A stretch of 32,733 bases of DNA from Pseudomonadales bacterium (GTDB taxonomy: Bacteria > Pseudomonadota > Gammaproteobacteria > Pseudomonadales > Azotimanducaceae): assembly GCA_016779585.1 (NCBI GenBank), contig JADHNI010000041.1:1-32733 (forward strand). The letters run 5' to 3'. A program made the translations under genes and the position numbers. Positions 1 through 7,950 of this stretch are shown piece after piece. How positions within the stretch are numbered: position 1 is the first letter of the stretch; every line of letters starts with the position of its first letter. Under the pieces are notes generated by a model. That model worked only from the letters and a program-made list of their open reading frames with translations. It made no database searches and was not told the origin of the DNA.

Positions 1-166
1 CGGCATAAAGCGCCTCACGACCTTCCTCGGTGGAAGAGTCAGCGACGACCGGGGTCACGCTGACACCGTATTTGTCCGATATTTCCCTTGCGGCGTTGTT
101 CAGCCTTTCTTCCCGCCTCGCGGTAATTACGAGTTCGACGCCAGCTTCAGCCAGTCTTTCTGCTGT
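1..166 (-). pseudogene. Short-chain dehydrogenase (SDR) fragment fused behind a GMC fragment, partial at window edge
   Basis: Reading leftward from about position 166, the open frame changes character. The residues AERLAEAGVELVITARREE and those following (an acidic/basic helix, then YGVSVTPVVADSS) are the beta2-alpha3-beta3 part of a Rossmann-fold SDR, where 'LAEAGxxLVITARR' ends the cofactor-binding beta2 strand. The N-terminal TGxxxGxG strand that should precede it is missing, and GMC oxidoreductase sequence takes its place in the same frame. The fragment runs off the left edge, so the catalytic Ser-Tyr-Lys part cannot be seen. It could be the 3' remainder of a separate SDR gene joined to the GMC gene by deletion, or an assembly chimera. 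The family call is firm; the origin is not. Confidence 0.6.
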
Positions 167-900
167 CAGTTCTTCACCGTTTGCCAGGGAAACCCCCTCG
201 GCGTTCGTCCCGTTGAACACAACCCTGGTGACTTCTGCATGCGTGACGATCTCCAGGTTTTCACGGTTTCTGACTTCTTCAGTCAGATACGCCAGGCTGG
301 TGCTGACGCGGTTGCCGTTATTGTCGATCGTGACTGGGAATACCCCTAACCCCGGTAACTGGCTGCGATCGTTAATGTCGCTGATCGGGGATTCGCCGGT
401 TTCGATCATGCCGTCGAAGAAGGTGATCTGGGCACGACCCATTTCCTCCCGATGCCAGCGCCTTACCGTGAGAGGGCCGCTGTTGCCGTGTATCGGCGAG
501 TCTAGAAAATCGAGATCAGTCTCGGCTGTCTTGAAGGTGTCTATGACGTCCTCCCAGCCCCAACCGGATAATCCCATCGCCGCCCAGCTGTCGCAGTCTT
601 CCGGCAGCCCCTGAGGGTTGCCATGCCGTTCACAGCAGAAGTACCGCCAAGCATTCGGCCCTGGACGGTGGGGATCAGGCCCTCATCGTTGATCATGGGC
701 GTCAAGGGCACATTGGGTGCGCCGAGCCACGCCTCGCTGGCCTTGTGAGGGGTGAGAATATTGCTGTTATAGCTGTTGTCGTCAGGGCCGGCTTCCAGAA
801 GGGTTACCCTGATTTGTGAGTTTTCACTGAGACGGGCAGCCAGAACGGAACCCGCTGTGCCGCCTCCCACTATAATGATGTGTTTTGATGTCTGGCCCAT
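158..900 (-). pseudogene. GMC-family FAD oxidoreductase, N-terminal part, frameshifted and truncated
   Basis: The start at 900 gives MGQTSKHIIIVGGGTAGS, the FAD-binding GxGxxG of glucose-methanol-choline oxidoreductases, followed by LLEAGP (flavin ribose contact) and the GMC signature GRMLGGTSAVNGM near residues 82-93. These flavoenzymes oxidise alcohols. At codon 98 (about 606-612, within a CCCC run on the plus strand) the frame is lost and a stop follows at 541-543. Shifting by one base restores the family sequence (LPEDCDSWAAMGLSGWGWED), which continues to about 160, where it turns into SDR sequence. The C-terminal substrate and catalytic His domains are absent. A longer open frame to 975 starts inside the operator region and is unlikely to be used. 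The gene is divergent from the TetR gene at 1005 and shares its operators. The family call is certain; whether the locus is broken in the cell or by sequencing is not. Confidence 0.75.
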
Positions 901-913
901 CTTTGTTATTCCG

Positions 914-933
914 ATTTGGACGATAGTCCAAAT
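914..933. promoter_or_regulatory. Operator 1: perfect inverted repeat before the GMC gene
   Basis: ATTTGGAC-GATA-GTCCAAAT has perfect 8-base arms around a 4-base centre. It lies 14 bases upstream of the GMC start codon in the divergent gene spacing. Its size and symmetry fit a TetR-family dimer site, and a related copy lies at 968-985. Binding by the adjacent TetR protein is an inference. Confidence 0.65.
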
Positions 934-967
934 ATATGGCCAAACAAAGATGCCTGTCAACAGAAAA

Positions 968-985
968 TAGGACAAACGTCCAAAA
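968..985. promoter_or_regulatory. Operator 2: second copy of the GGAC-N4-GTCC palindrome before tetR
   Basis: TAGGAC-AAAC-GTCCAA shares the GGAC-N4-GTCC core and flanking A/T bases with the palindrome at 914-933. It overlaps the expected -35 region of the TetR gene; a plausible -10 (GATACT or TACTAT) sits at 991-998. This is the layout of an autorepressed regulator that also controls its divergent neighbour. Confidence 0.55.
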
Positions 986-1004
986 TGCGTGATACTATCG
1001 CCTT

Positions 1005-1652
1005 ATGAAAACCAAGCGATCGACCGAAGACAAAATTCTGGAAGCGGGGAGGGCCCTGTTTAACAGTAAGGGATACGCGGCAACATCTCTGGCTGACATC
1101 GCGCATACAGTTGGGGTTTCAAAAGGTAACCTCAGCTATTACTTCCCCACGAAACGAGACATCGCCCTGCGCCTGCGCGATAACACCCGTAAGCTGACGC
1201 TCGAGAGAAGGCGCAACTATGTGATGGGTGATATCGCCGTAGACTATGTTGAGCATCTTTTGTTTGCCATGAACATTGCCTGGCACAATCGCTTCCTCCT
1301 TAGAGACAGTGCTGAGTTTCTTGAAGATGAGGGAGCCAGTAACTCGGAGTTGTCAGCAGATTTTGCTGAGCTGAGTTCATTGATACACAGGATCGGTGAA
1401 GCAGGAATGTTTCGGCGAAACACCGTTGACGATATCGCTACATTGACGCGATCCATATGGATCGTTAGCCGCTACTGGATGGACTATCTGCGTGAGTCAG
1501 AAGGCCAGTCGGAAGTCTGCTGGGCTGACCAGGAGCGTGGTATCAAGCACCACTTCGCTGTGCTGCTCCCATGCCTCACGGCACCAGCAAAGAGGAAGTT
1601 TGAAGCAGCACTTGCACGAGCGCCAAGGGAAAGCGTCCGTATTGATGCATGA
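1005..1652 (+). CDS. TetR/AcrR-family transcriptional regulator
   Basis: The 215-residue protein has a TetR-type N-terminal DNA-binding domain (about residues 6-52). The helix-turn-helix signature is TSLADIAHTVGVSKGNLSYYF, where the final aromatic-rich stretch is the classic end of the recognition helix. The remaining all-helical part is the variable ligand-binding domain and gives no ligand clue. The ATG start has no Shine-Dalgarno sequence, and a likely -10 lies only 6-12 bases upstream, so the transcript may be leaderless. Two palindromes of the same core (914-933, 968-985) lie between this gene and the divergent GMC gene and make autoregulation likely. It converges on the P450 gene, leaving 20 bases between the stop codons. 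Family is certain; effector unknown. Confidence 0.93.
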   Translation: MKTKRSTEDKILEAGRALFNSKGYAATSLADIAHTVGVSKGNLSYYFPTKRDIALRLRDNTRKLTLERRRNYVMGDIAVDYVEHLLFAMNIAWHNRFLLRDSAEFLEDEGASNSELSADFAELSSLIHRIGEAGMFRRNTVDDIATLTRSIWIVSRYWMDYLRESEGQSEVCWADQERGIKHHFAVLLPCLTAPAKRKFEAALARAPRESVRIDA

Positions 1653-1672
1653 CACTTCTGGCTCAACTTGCG

Positions 1673-3016
1673 TCAGGTCGTCATCTGGTAGCGTAATCGC
1701 AGGTGCTTGATGCCATGTACGAAGCTCGCGCGGATTCGCTCCGGTTCTTCAACCAGTTCAATACTCTTGATGCGTGGGATCAGCTGTTCAAAGAAGATGC
1801 GCATCTCCATGCGTGCCAGCAGCAGGCCTAGGCACTGGTGTGGCCCGGTGCCAAAAGCCAGGTGGCGGTTGGGTTTTCGTTCGATGTTGAACTCATGCGG
1901 GTTCTCGAACAGTTCTTCGTCGAAACTGGCCGCGGCATACATCAGGCCTACTGTTTCGCCTGCCTTGATGTTTTTGCCGCGCAGCTCGTAGTCGCGCGTT
2001 GCCGTTCGTGAGAATTGAGCAACCGGTGTCGTCCAGCGAAGCAGTTCCTCAACGGCGAGTTTCAGTGAGTTTTCATCGTCGACGATTTCCTTGAAGCGCT
2101 GCAACTGGTGCGGGTTGCGCACCAGGGCTTCCATACCACCTGTGATGGCATTACGCGTGGTGTCGTGACCAGCGGTGGCAACAATGGTGTAGTAGGAAAC
2201 GAGTTCCTTGTAGGGCAGGTGTTCGCCGTTGATCTCGCCATTGGCGATGTAGCTGGCAAGACTTTCGTTCGGGTTGGCACGAAGTTCATCGGTCAGTGCA
2301 TCAAAGTACTCGTAGATGTCCTTGATGGTATCGATGATGGATAGCGGGTCGTCTGCCATGCGCTTCATCTCGGGATCATCGCCGGCAAAGAGTTCGTTGG
2401 TCAGGGTCAGTAGTCGCCACTCGTCTTCTTCGGGCACGCCCAGCAACTCTGCAATCAGCTTCAGTGGCGGGTAGACCGCAACATCCTGGGCGAAGTCGAT
2501 TTCCTGGACGCTGCCGTCACCGGCCATTTTGTCCAGGATTTCCGTGATGAGCTGCGTGAGCCGTTCCTCGAGCTTTTTGATGTTCGATGGCTTGAACCAG
2601 GGTTGCACCATCGCGCGGTACGCCGTGTGATCCGGCGGGTCCATCTGCACCAGCGAACGTATGAGGCCGCCCTCACCAGACGTGGCCAGCACGTGGAGCA
2701 GTTTCGGGTTGTCCTGCAGCTTTTGGAAGATTTCCGCGATCAGTTCTTCGCGGACCTCGGGTGTTGATGCCTCTGGCATCAGGATCGGCCTTGGTTCAGA
2801 AGCGAAGACGTCGGGCTGCTTTTCAATTTCAACAATGTCGGCGTGTTGGGTCACGACCCAGAAGGGACGAAAACCCTCGGGTTCCACCATGCGCAGTGGA
2901 TCATTCTGGCGAAGCCAGGCAAATGCCTCGTAGGGATGACCGGATGTGCCATACATCTCTGGGGAGATAACGTCATCGTCTTTGAATGTGTATCCGTCTT
3001 CTGTCGCCTCGCTCAC
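1673..3016 (-). CDS. Cytochrome P450 monooxygenase (soluble bacterial class)
   Basis: The P450 hallmarks are in order: I-helix oxygen-activation motif AGHDTT (about residues 282-287), K-helix ExxR in VEELLRW (about 324-327) and the haem-cysteine loop FGTGPHQCLG with the thiolate Cys near 395. It has no membrane anchor, so it is a cytosolic three-component-type enzyme that needs a ferredoxin and reductase, neither of which is in the window. I chose GTG at 3016 (447 aa) because GGAG sits 6 bases upstream; an in-frame TTG at 3043 would add 9 residues but lacks a ribosome site. It lies 66 bases downstream of the GFA-fold gene and probably belongs to the same unit as that gene and the TonB receptor. 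The substrate cannot be read from sequence; hydroxylation of a hydrophobic compound such as a terpenoid or steroid is an inference. Confidence 0.93.
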   Translation of the reverse strand: MSEATEDGYTFKDDDVISPEMYGTSGHPYEAFAWLRQNDPLRMVEPEGFRPFWVVTQHADIVEIEKQPDVFASEPRPILMPEASTPEVREELIAEIFQKLQDNPKLLHVLATSGEGGLIRSLVQMDPPDHTAYRAMVQPWFKPSNIKKLEERLTQLITEILDKMAGDGSVQEIDFAQDVAVYPPLKLIAELLGVPEEDEWRLLTLTNELFAGDDPEMKRMADDPLSIIDTIKDIYEYFDALTDELRANPNESLASYIANGEINGEHLPYKELVSYYTIVATAGHDTTRNAITGGMEALVRNPHQLQRFKEIVDDENSLKLAVEELLRWTTPVAQFSRTATRDYELRGKNIKAGETVGLMYAAASFDEELFENPHEFNIERKPNRHLAFGTGPHQCLGLLLARMEMRIFFEQLIPRIKSIELVEEPERIRASFVHGIKHLRLRYQMTT

Positions 3017-3082
3017 AGCAGTCTCCGATGGTCGTGATCCCAAAATACTATCAGTAATGCCGGGGGCAATAAATGACGCTGA

Positions 3083-3526
3083 TCAGCTCAGTGGTTCTGT
3101 ACCTGTCTCACCGCCAAGTTTCGGCAGATCATCATTGACGATGGTCCAGTCGGCCTTCGAATCATAATGAAAGTGCACCTCTGGCGACCTGTCGATAGGC
3201 TCGGACAGGCTTGCGAGCGTGATGTCTATTAAGTCAGGAGCGGCGCCATTGGGTTTCTCATGAAAGCAGAACAGTTGTGTACCGCATTGATCGCAAAACT
3301 GGCGCCTGCCATGTTCAGAGCTTTCATAGGTTCGCAGGTGATCTTCACCGCTGACAATTCGAAAACGTTCAGGCGGCACGGCTGTCCAGGTGACGAACCC
3401 GGCGCCGTGGGGTTTGCGGCACATTGAACAGTGGCAATGACCGCAGAACAGGGTCGGCAGTTCAATCTCGAAGGTGACTTCGCCGCAGAAGCAGTTGCCG
3501 TGACGGAGGTTGTCGTTGTGAGTCAT
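3083..3526 (-). CDS. GFA / CENP-V fold zinc protein
   Basis: This 147-residue protein matches the glutathione-dependent formaldehyde-activating (GFA) fold. It has CFCG at the N-terminus (Cys12, Cys14), a second cluster GHCHCSMCRK (Cys31, 33, 36) and a third FCDQCGTQLF (Cys78, Cys81), the usual two-zinc ligand set. Most family members have no proven activity, and the glutathione-formaldehyde role holds for only a few. The ATG at 3526 is chosen because AGGAG lies 7 bases upstream; a GTG one codon earlier is possible. It starts 13 bases after the TonB receptor stop codon and precedes the P450, so the three form one minus-strand unit. If the P450 releases formaldehyde by demethylation, a GFA protein would fit, but that is speculation. 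Confidence 0.85.
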   Translation of the reverse strand: MTHNDNLRHGNCFCGEVTFEIELPTLFCGHCHCSMCRKPHGAGFVTWTAVPPERFRIVSGEDHLRTYESSEHGRRQFCDQCGTQLFCFHEKPNGAAPDLIDITLASLSEPIDRSPEVHFHYDSKADWTIVNDDLPKLGGETGTEPLS

Positions 3527-3539
3527 CACCTGGCTCCTG

Positions 3540-5552
3540 TTAGAAGCGCCAGCTCATCGCGAGCCTGACGGTTCTGGGTTCCAGAGGATGGTAGTGAACG
3601 TCTTCAATACCCTCTGCCGGTTCGCCGGGCAGTCTCGATTCGTAAAAGTAGGAAATGTCGGCATCGTTACTGTCCGTCAGGTTGAACACTTCAAGCTTCA
3701 GGCCCAGTGGTCCACGGTCATACTGGAGTGCGGCGTTGACCAGGAGCGAATTGTCGCTTTTAACGGAGTTATCCTCGATGAGTGGTGCTTCACCCAGATA
3801 ACGCAAGCGAACGCTGGCCCCAAATCCAGAGGCCCAGCTCATGTTAGCGCCCGCTGAAAAGGTCGACTCAATGGCGCCAGGGATGTGGTCGAACCGGCTG
3901 TCGACATCTTTGAATTTGGCATCGGTGTAAGTGTAAGACGCATCCAGCGACAGCCATTCCGTTGGCTGGTAGAAGGCGCTGAGTTCCACGCCTCGTCGTT
4001 CACTGCCATCGTTGGGTTCGGTGGCTCCGCCATCACCGACAAAAACCAGTTCAGAATCGACCTCCAGTAAAAAGAATGCCAGCGTTGCGTTGAAGGTTGT
4101 GCCGGTTTCAAAACGCAGACCCAGTTCACCACCTTCTGTGGGTACAAGCAGTGGCACCTGGTCAGCAGGGTCTCCGGTCACAGGATCCACGGTGATACTG
4201 GCGCCGCGCACGTCGTTGGAATGCATGCCGCGCCCGAAGTTTGCGTAGCCTTCAAGTCTTTCTGTGAACAGGTAAGCGAGAGTGAGCTTTGGGCTGAACT
4301 GGGTATCTGAGTCTGATCCGCTGTTCAGGGGCTCGCCTGCATCCACGTCAAAATCAAAGTAATCGGCCCTCAGGCCAAACATGACGCGCAGCTTTTCGCT
4401 GGCCTGCCAGTCCAGTCGGCCAAAGGCGCCGTAAGAGGTCTGTTCGACCTTGTCAGTTCGAACAGTGCCCAGCCTGACCTGCGAGTCTGAGTTGTAAAGG
4501 CCCAGCTGCTTGATGTCGTCATGCCTGAAGTCTGCGCCCCACATCAGTGCGTTCAGGTCGCTCAACTGGAAAGATTGTTCGATATGCCCGCCAAACAGGA
4601 CCCTTTCATCTTCCTGCTCGAACTCGTCACCATTAACGGGGTCAGCCAACAGGTAGGTAAAGTTGCTGAACAACGTGAAGTCTGAATCAACCACGTAGAG
4701 TTGTGCGTGGGTGTTATCACTCTAGACGCTGGCTCTCGCGGCAAAACGGCGCGAAGACCCACCCAGGTCCGGGTCGATGAAACCCAGTTCATTGATCAGT
4801 CCGGATTCGACCGCTCGCCGGGGAACCTGGTCGGTGGAGTTCCAGTCAGCGTCGTAGTAGTCCAGTGCAAACTGCGTTTTTAGACTGTTGATCGTCGGTG
4901 ACCAGGAAACATGTGCCTTGTATTGCGTGAGGTCCTCGTTGATTTCCCAGGGACCATCGTACTGGGTGACGTCAACTGCCCCCACGATGTCGCCGGTGCT
5001 GCCTGCCGCGAGGATACGCCGGTAAGCGTCTTCACCCACTGTCACTTCGACGAGAGAATCCGGCAAAGCCGTGTAGTACTCGAAGTCCACCGCGCCGGCC
5101 GATGAGAAGTCACCTTTTTCAGGTGCGTAGGGTCCTTTCTGGTATCGAGTGGTTTTGACCAGCTCCGGGATCAGGGGATTCAGGTCAAGATAACCCTGGC
5201 CATGGCCGTGGGTGCGCATATTGAGGGGTACGCCATCCATCGCGGCTGAAAAGTCTGTGCCGTGATCCAGGTTGAACCCTCGCAGGAAATACTGGTTGGC
5301 TTTTCCGGTGCCTGAGTGTTGAGTCGCAACCATGCCGGGCACGGCTTCCACCAGTTCACCCACACGAAGCAGGGGTGGCAACTGTATATCCTGGTAGCCG
5401 ACGATGCCTTCGGAAGCGCTGGTGGCAGAGCCGATCTGCTGGATGCTGCGGCCGTAGACCACGATCTCTTCGAGCATTTCTTCGCCGCCGTGCTGCTTAT
5501 GTGCCCAGGCGTGGCTGGTGAGCAATAGCAGGGCAGGGAGGTACTTTCTCAT
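3540..5552 (-). pseudogene. TonB-dependent outer-membrane receptor interrupted by one in-frame amber codon
   Basis: The protein begins with a signal peptide (cleavage near residue 17, AWA/H), a TonB box EEIVVYG (about 28-34) and the plug domain (VGELVEAVPGMVATQHSG, RGFNLDHGTDF). The beta-barrel ends in ...AMSWRF with the terminal Phe expected for outer-membrane insertion. After codon 276 there is a TAG (4722-4724), and the same frame continues unbroken for 393 more codons, giving 670 residues in all, a normal receptor length. A CAG-to-TAG change would explain it. The product as written would lack most of the barrel and be non-functional. It is divergent from the Rieske gene and is first of a unit with the GFA-fold and P450 genes, so it may once have imported the substrate of this cluster. 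The amber could be a true mutation or a sequencing error. Confidence 0.88.
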
Positions 5553-5594
5553 CAGGCAACCTATTCCATTGGTGAAAGAGTCGCAGATTCTACC

Positions 5595-5608
5595 ACCGAA
5601 AGTTCGGT
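5595..5608. promoter_or_regulatory. Perfect inverted repeat ACCGAA-AG-TTCGGT
   Basis: Six-base perfect arms surround a 2-base centre, in the divergent spacer between the TonB receptor (start 5552) and the Rieske gene (start 5695). It is a candidate operator; the regulator is unknown. Confidence 0.4.
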
Positions 5609-5616
5609 CGCAGCGT

Positions 5617-5634
5617 CAACCTTGTTGAAGGTTG
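5617..5634. promoter_or_regulatory. Perfect inverted repeat CAACCTT-GTTG-AAGGTTG
   Basis: Seven-base perfect arms flank a 4-base centre, 65-82 bases upstream of the TonB receptor start. The size fits a TetR-family site, and a TetR gene overlaps the end of the Rieske gene this spacer would control. It could also form an RNA hairpin. Confidence 0.45.
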
Positions 5635-5646
5635 TCTTCTCTTTGC

Positions 5647-5678
5647 AATAAATATTAATATACGTAAATAAATATTAA
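5647..5678. promoter_or_regulatory. Tandem 12-base direct repeat AATAAATATTAA, 20 bases apart
   Basis: AATAAATATTAA occurs at 5647-5658 and exactly again at 5667-5678, so the copies lie on the same face of the helix (two turns apart). Each contains the palindrome AATATT. The block is strikingly AT-rich for this region and ends 16 bases before the Rieske start codon, where promoter elements are expected. Confidence 0.45.
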
Positions 5679-5694
5679 GCCAAGAGATAAGGCA

Positions 5695-6822
5695 GTGAGT
5701 GCACAGCTAACAGAAGTAGAAATCGATCGAATACGTGCGCCCCTGGAGCAGGGCTGGACGCTTCCGCCGTCCGCCTATACATCGCCAGAAGTGTTTTGCG
5801 AGGAAACGCGCGAGATTTTCTATAAAGAATGGATCTGCGTCGCCCGTGAAGAGCAGATACCTGAACCCGGTGACTACCGTGCGGTGCAGGTGGTTGAACA
5901 ACCCCTGATCGTGGTTCGCCAGACAGATGGCTCTATTCGCGCCATGTCAGCGATCTGCCCGCACCGGGGTATGCCCGTCGTTGGATCGCACGGGTGGGCC
6001 CAGCACTTCTACTGTCCCTATCATTTGTGGAAGTTTGCGCTGGATGGCGCGCTGGTCAGTGCGCCTTTAATGGATGGCGTTGATGAATTACCAAAAGATT
6101 GCCGATTGCCAGCGGTGCAGGTCGAAACCTGGCAGGGCTTTATCTTTGCGAATCTCGATTCGGATGCGCCCTCACTGCGCGAGCGGCTGTCCGGGCTTGA
6201 TGAACAGGTGGGGGCATATGATATGGGCGGTATGCGCATCGCAGGCAGCGTAGACTATGACTGCCCCTGGAACTGGAAGCTCCTGATCGAAAACTTTATG
6301 GAGGCTTACCATCACATTGGACCGCATAACGTTTCTCTGCAGGGCATCTATCCTGCCAAACAAAGCTATGTCTCAGGCAGTGTGGCTCACGGCTGGTCGG
6401 TGCTGCACATGCCAGGCATCGAGTCGCACGGTGAAGACAGTCTGTTACCGCCGCGCCCGGGGCTGAGTGAAACCCAGGCCAATCAATCCCTGGCTTCAGT
6501 GATCATGCCGACCTTCTGCTGGATAAACACGCCAGCGATTGCCTTCTGGTATGAATTGAAACCCAGCGGGCATGACGAGATGAAACTGACGATTCATGCA
6601 CTGGCACCTGTTGAGATGCTTGAGGGAGATACTGACGGCGTTGCTGGACAGATGTTGCTGGAGGTAATCAGGGGAATCCACGAAGAAGACATACCGGTCA
6701 ACCAGGGGCCCTGGAAGGGGATGCATGCACCCCTGACAACCCAGGGTCGCCTTAGCCATCTCGAAGAATCAATCTGGCAGATCAACCAGTGGTGGGCAGA
6801 AAGGATGACAGCCAGTGAGTAA
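5695..6822 (+). CDS. Rieske non-haem iron oxygenase, alpha subunit
   Basis: The Rieske [2Fe-2S] ligands are in CPHRGM and CPYHLW (Cys88, His90, Cys107, His110). The mononuclear iron site is in the ENFMEAYHHIGPH stretch (Asn200, Glu203, His206/207, His211). At 375 residues it matches aromatic ring-hydroxylating and demethylating oxygenases. These enzymes insert oxygen into, or demethylate, small organic molecules using electrons from a reductase, and no beta subunit or reductase gene is nearby. The start is GTG at 5695 with AAGG just upstream. The last codons overlap the start of the TetR gene at 6815, so translation is probably coupled. Three symmetric elements in the upstream spacer (5595-5678) suggest tight control. 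Family assignment is firm; the substrate is unknown. Confidence 0.93.
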   Translation: MSAQLTEVEIDRIRAPLEQGWTLPPSAYTSPEVFCEETREIFYKEWICVAREEQIPEPGDYRAVQVVEQPLIVVRQTDGSIRAMSAICPHRGMPVVGSHGWAQHFYCPYHLWKFALDGALVSAPLMDGVDELPKDCRLPAVQVETWQGFIFANLDSDAPSLRERLSGLDEQVGAYDMGGMRIAGSVDYDCPWNWKLLIENFMEAYHHIGPHNVSLQGIYPAKQSYVSGSVAHGWSVLHMPGIESHGEDSLLPPRPGLSETQANQSLASVIMPTFCWINTPAIAFWYELKPSGHDEMKLTIHALAPVEMLEGDTDGVAGQMLLEVIRGIHEEDIPVNQGPWKGMHAPLTTQGRLSHLEESIWQINQWWAERMTASE

Positions 6823-7489
6823 GGTGGCAGCACGTCCGGTCGGACGGCCGCGCGCTGATGGAAAACCGCCGCTGGATCGCCGCCAGGTGCTGATGACCGC
6901 TGGCCAGTTGATCACGGAGTATGGATACGCGGGTACAAGCCTTCGGATGGTGGCAGAAGCACTCGGGACCAGCGCGCCTGCCATTGCGCAACGTTTTGGC
7001 AACAAGGCAGAGTTGTTGAACGAGCTTGTTACGATGATGTCGGACGTCAGTGTTCGTTTTCATGCCGGGTTGGAGGAGATGAACCTGCGCCCGGATGTTC
7101 GACTTTACAAGATGGTTCATTCAGAAGTGTTGGCGCTCGCTGGTGCGGAGCATGCGCCTATCAGCGTGTTCTACCTGCCTGAGCTGCGCCGGCCGGAGTT
7201 CAAGGCCGCACAGGAAGCCCGCGCGAAGATGATGCGATTCTATTTTGATGCCATTGGCGAAGGCATCGAGTCCGGTGTATTTCACCCGGTCCGGGTGGTG
7301 ATCGCTGCCGAGCAGGTTTTCCAGCTGACGGAAACAATCATCATTGCACAGGATCGTTCGACCCTGGGCGAACCTGCCCAGCTGGCAGAGCAGACCGCAG
7401 ACTTCGTTCTACGCGGATTGCTCGCTAAACCAGGACGTGCAGAGAGTGTTCGGCTTGCTGCTGGAAAGATCGATTTATCGATGACTTAA
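6815..7489 (+). CDS. TetR-family transcriptional regulator coupled to the Rieske gene
   Basis: The 224-residue protein starts with a basic, proline-containing tail (VGRPRADGKPPLDRR), then a TetR DNA-binding domain with helix-turn-helix TSLRMVAEALGTSAPAIAQRF (about residues 41-61). The C-terminal helical domain would bind the effector. The GTG start lies inside the last codons of the Rieske gene (8-base overlap), so the two are made together and the effector is likely the Rieske substrate or product. Its stop codon overlaps that of the convergent EthD-like gene by two bases. The palindromes at 5595-5634 and the direct repeat at 5647-5678 are the best candidates for its site. Confidence 0.9.
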   Translation: MSKVAARPVGRPRADGKPPLDRRQVLMTAGQLITEYGYAGTSLRMVAEALGTSAPAIAQRFGNKAELLNELVTMMSDVSVRFHAGLEEMNLRPDVRLYKMVHSEVLALAGAEHAPISVFYLPELRRPEFKAAQEARAKMMRFYFDAIGEGIESGVFHPVRVVIAAEQVFQLTETIIIAQDRSTLGEPAQLAEQTADFVLRGLLAKPGRAESVRLAAGKIDLSMT

Positions 7490-7821
7490 CATGAGTCGCC
7501 GTGGGTCGGTCCGATCTCCTCGAATACCCAGACACCCGCCGTTTTCTTGTTCAGTGAGTCGCTCTGTACCCGATTTTTCCTGGTCTCGTCGATAATCTCG
7601 ATCGCTGATTTGTCGGGGTCAGCTTCTGTTTCGTAAAAGGCCAGGTAGGGTTGCGGGCATTCTTTGCCGGCCTGGTCTACCAGCTTGAATCTTTGTGCCA
7701 GTTTCCAGCCGGTGGTTTCCAGCACCTCATCGAGATGCACGTCTTCGTAGTAGCGATTGAATTCCTCTTCCTGGCCTTCCCTGGGTTCTGCCAGGACCAG
7801 AACGATCTGTTTCTTTCCCAT
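7486..7821 (-). CDS. Small EthD-like / dimeric alpha-beta barrel protein
   Basis: The 111-residue protein begins MGKKQIVLVLAEPREGQEEEFNRYYEDVHLDEVLE, the pattern of EthD-like and related dimeric alpha-beta barrel proteins: a hydrophobic strand, EFNRYY, then a conserved His before a short helix. A second strand follows at YLAFYETEAD. The start at 7821 is set by AAGGAG 7 bases upstream; an open frame to 7881 upstream has no such support. Such proteins occur in catabolic clusters as accessory or ring-cleavage factors, but none of that is proven for this one. It is divergent from the iron-type alcohol dehydrogenase and converges on the TetR gene. It is a reasonable fold call with no assigned reaction. 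Confidence 0.75.
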   Translation of the reverse strand: MGKKQIVLVLAEPREGQEEEFNRYYEDVHLDEVLETTGWKLAQRFKLVDQAGKECPQPYLAFYETEADPDKSAIEIIDETRKNRVQSDSLNKKTAGVWVFEEIGPTHGDSC

Positions 7822-7914
7822 TAACGATCTCCTTAAGGGGCTGGAGCACGGCTTGCGGGTTGAGTCGCTCGCGCTATGCAATCTGCCTGATTAGTGTTGT
7901 TGCGTGACTGGCAA

Positions 7915-7920
7915 TATACT
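7915..7920 (+). promoter_or_regulatory. Candidate -10 (TATACT) for the iron-type alcohol dehydrogenase
   Basis: TATACT lies 31 bases upstream of the ATG at 7951 in the divergent spacer 7822-7950. No strong -35 hexamer sits at the right distance, so an activator may be needed. It would give a leader of about 24 bases ending in a weak AGG ribosome site. Confidence 0.35.
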
Positions 7921-7950
7921 TCAAAGCAAGTCTAAAGCAGGTAAAAAACC

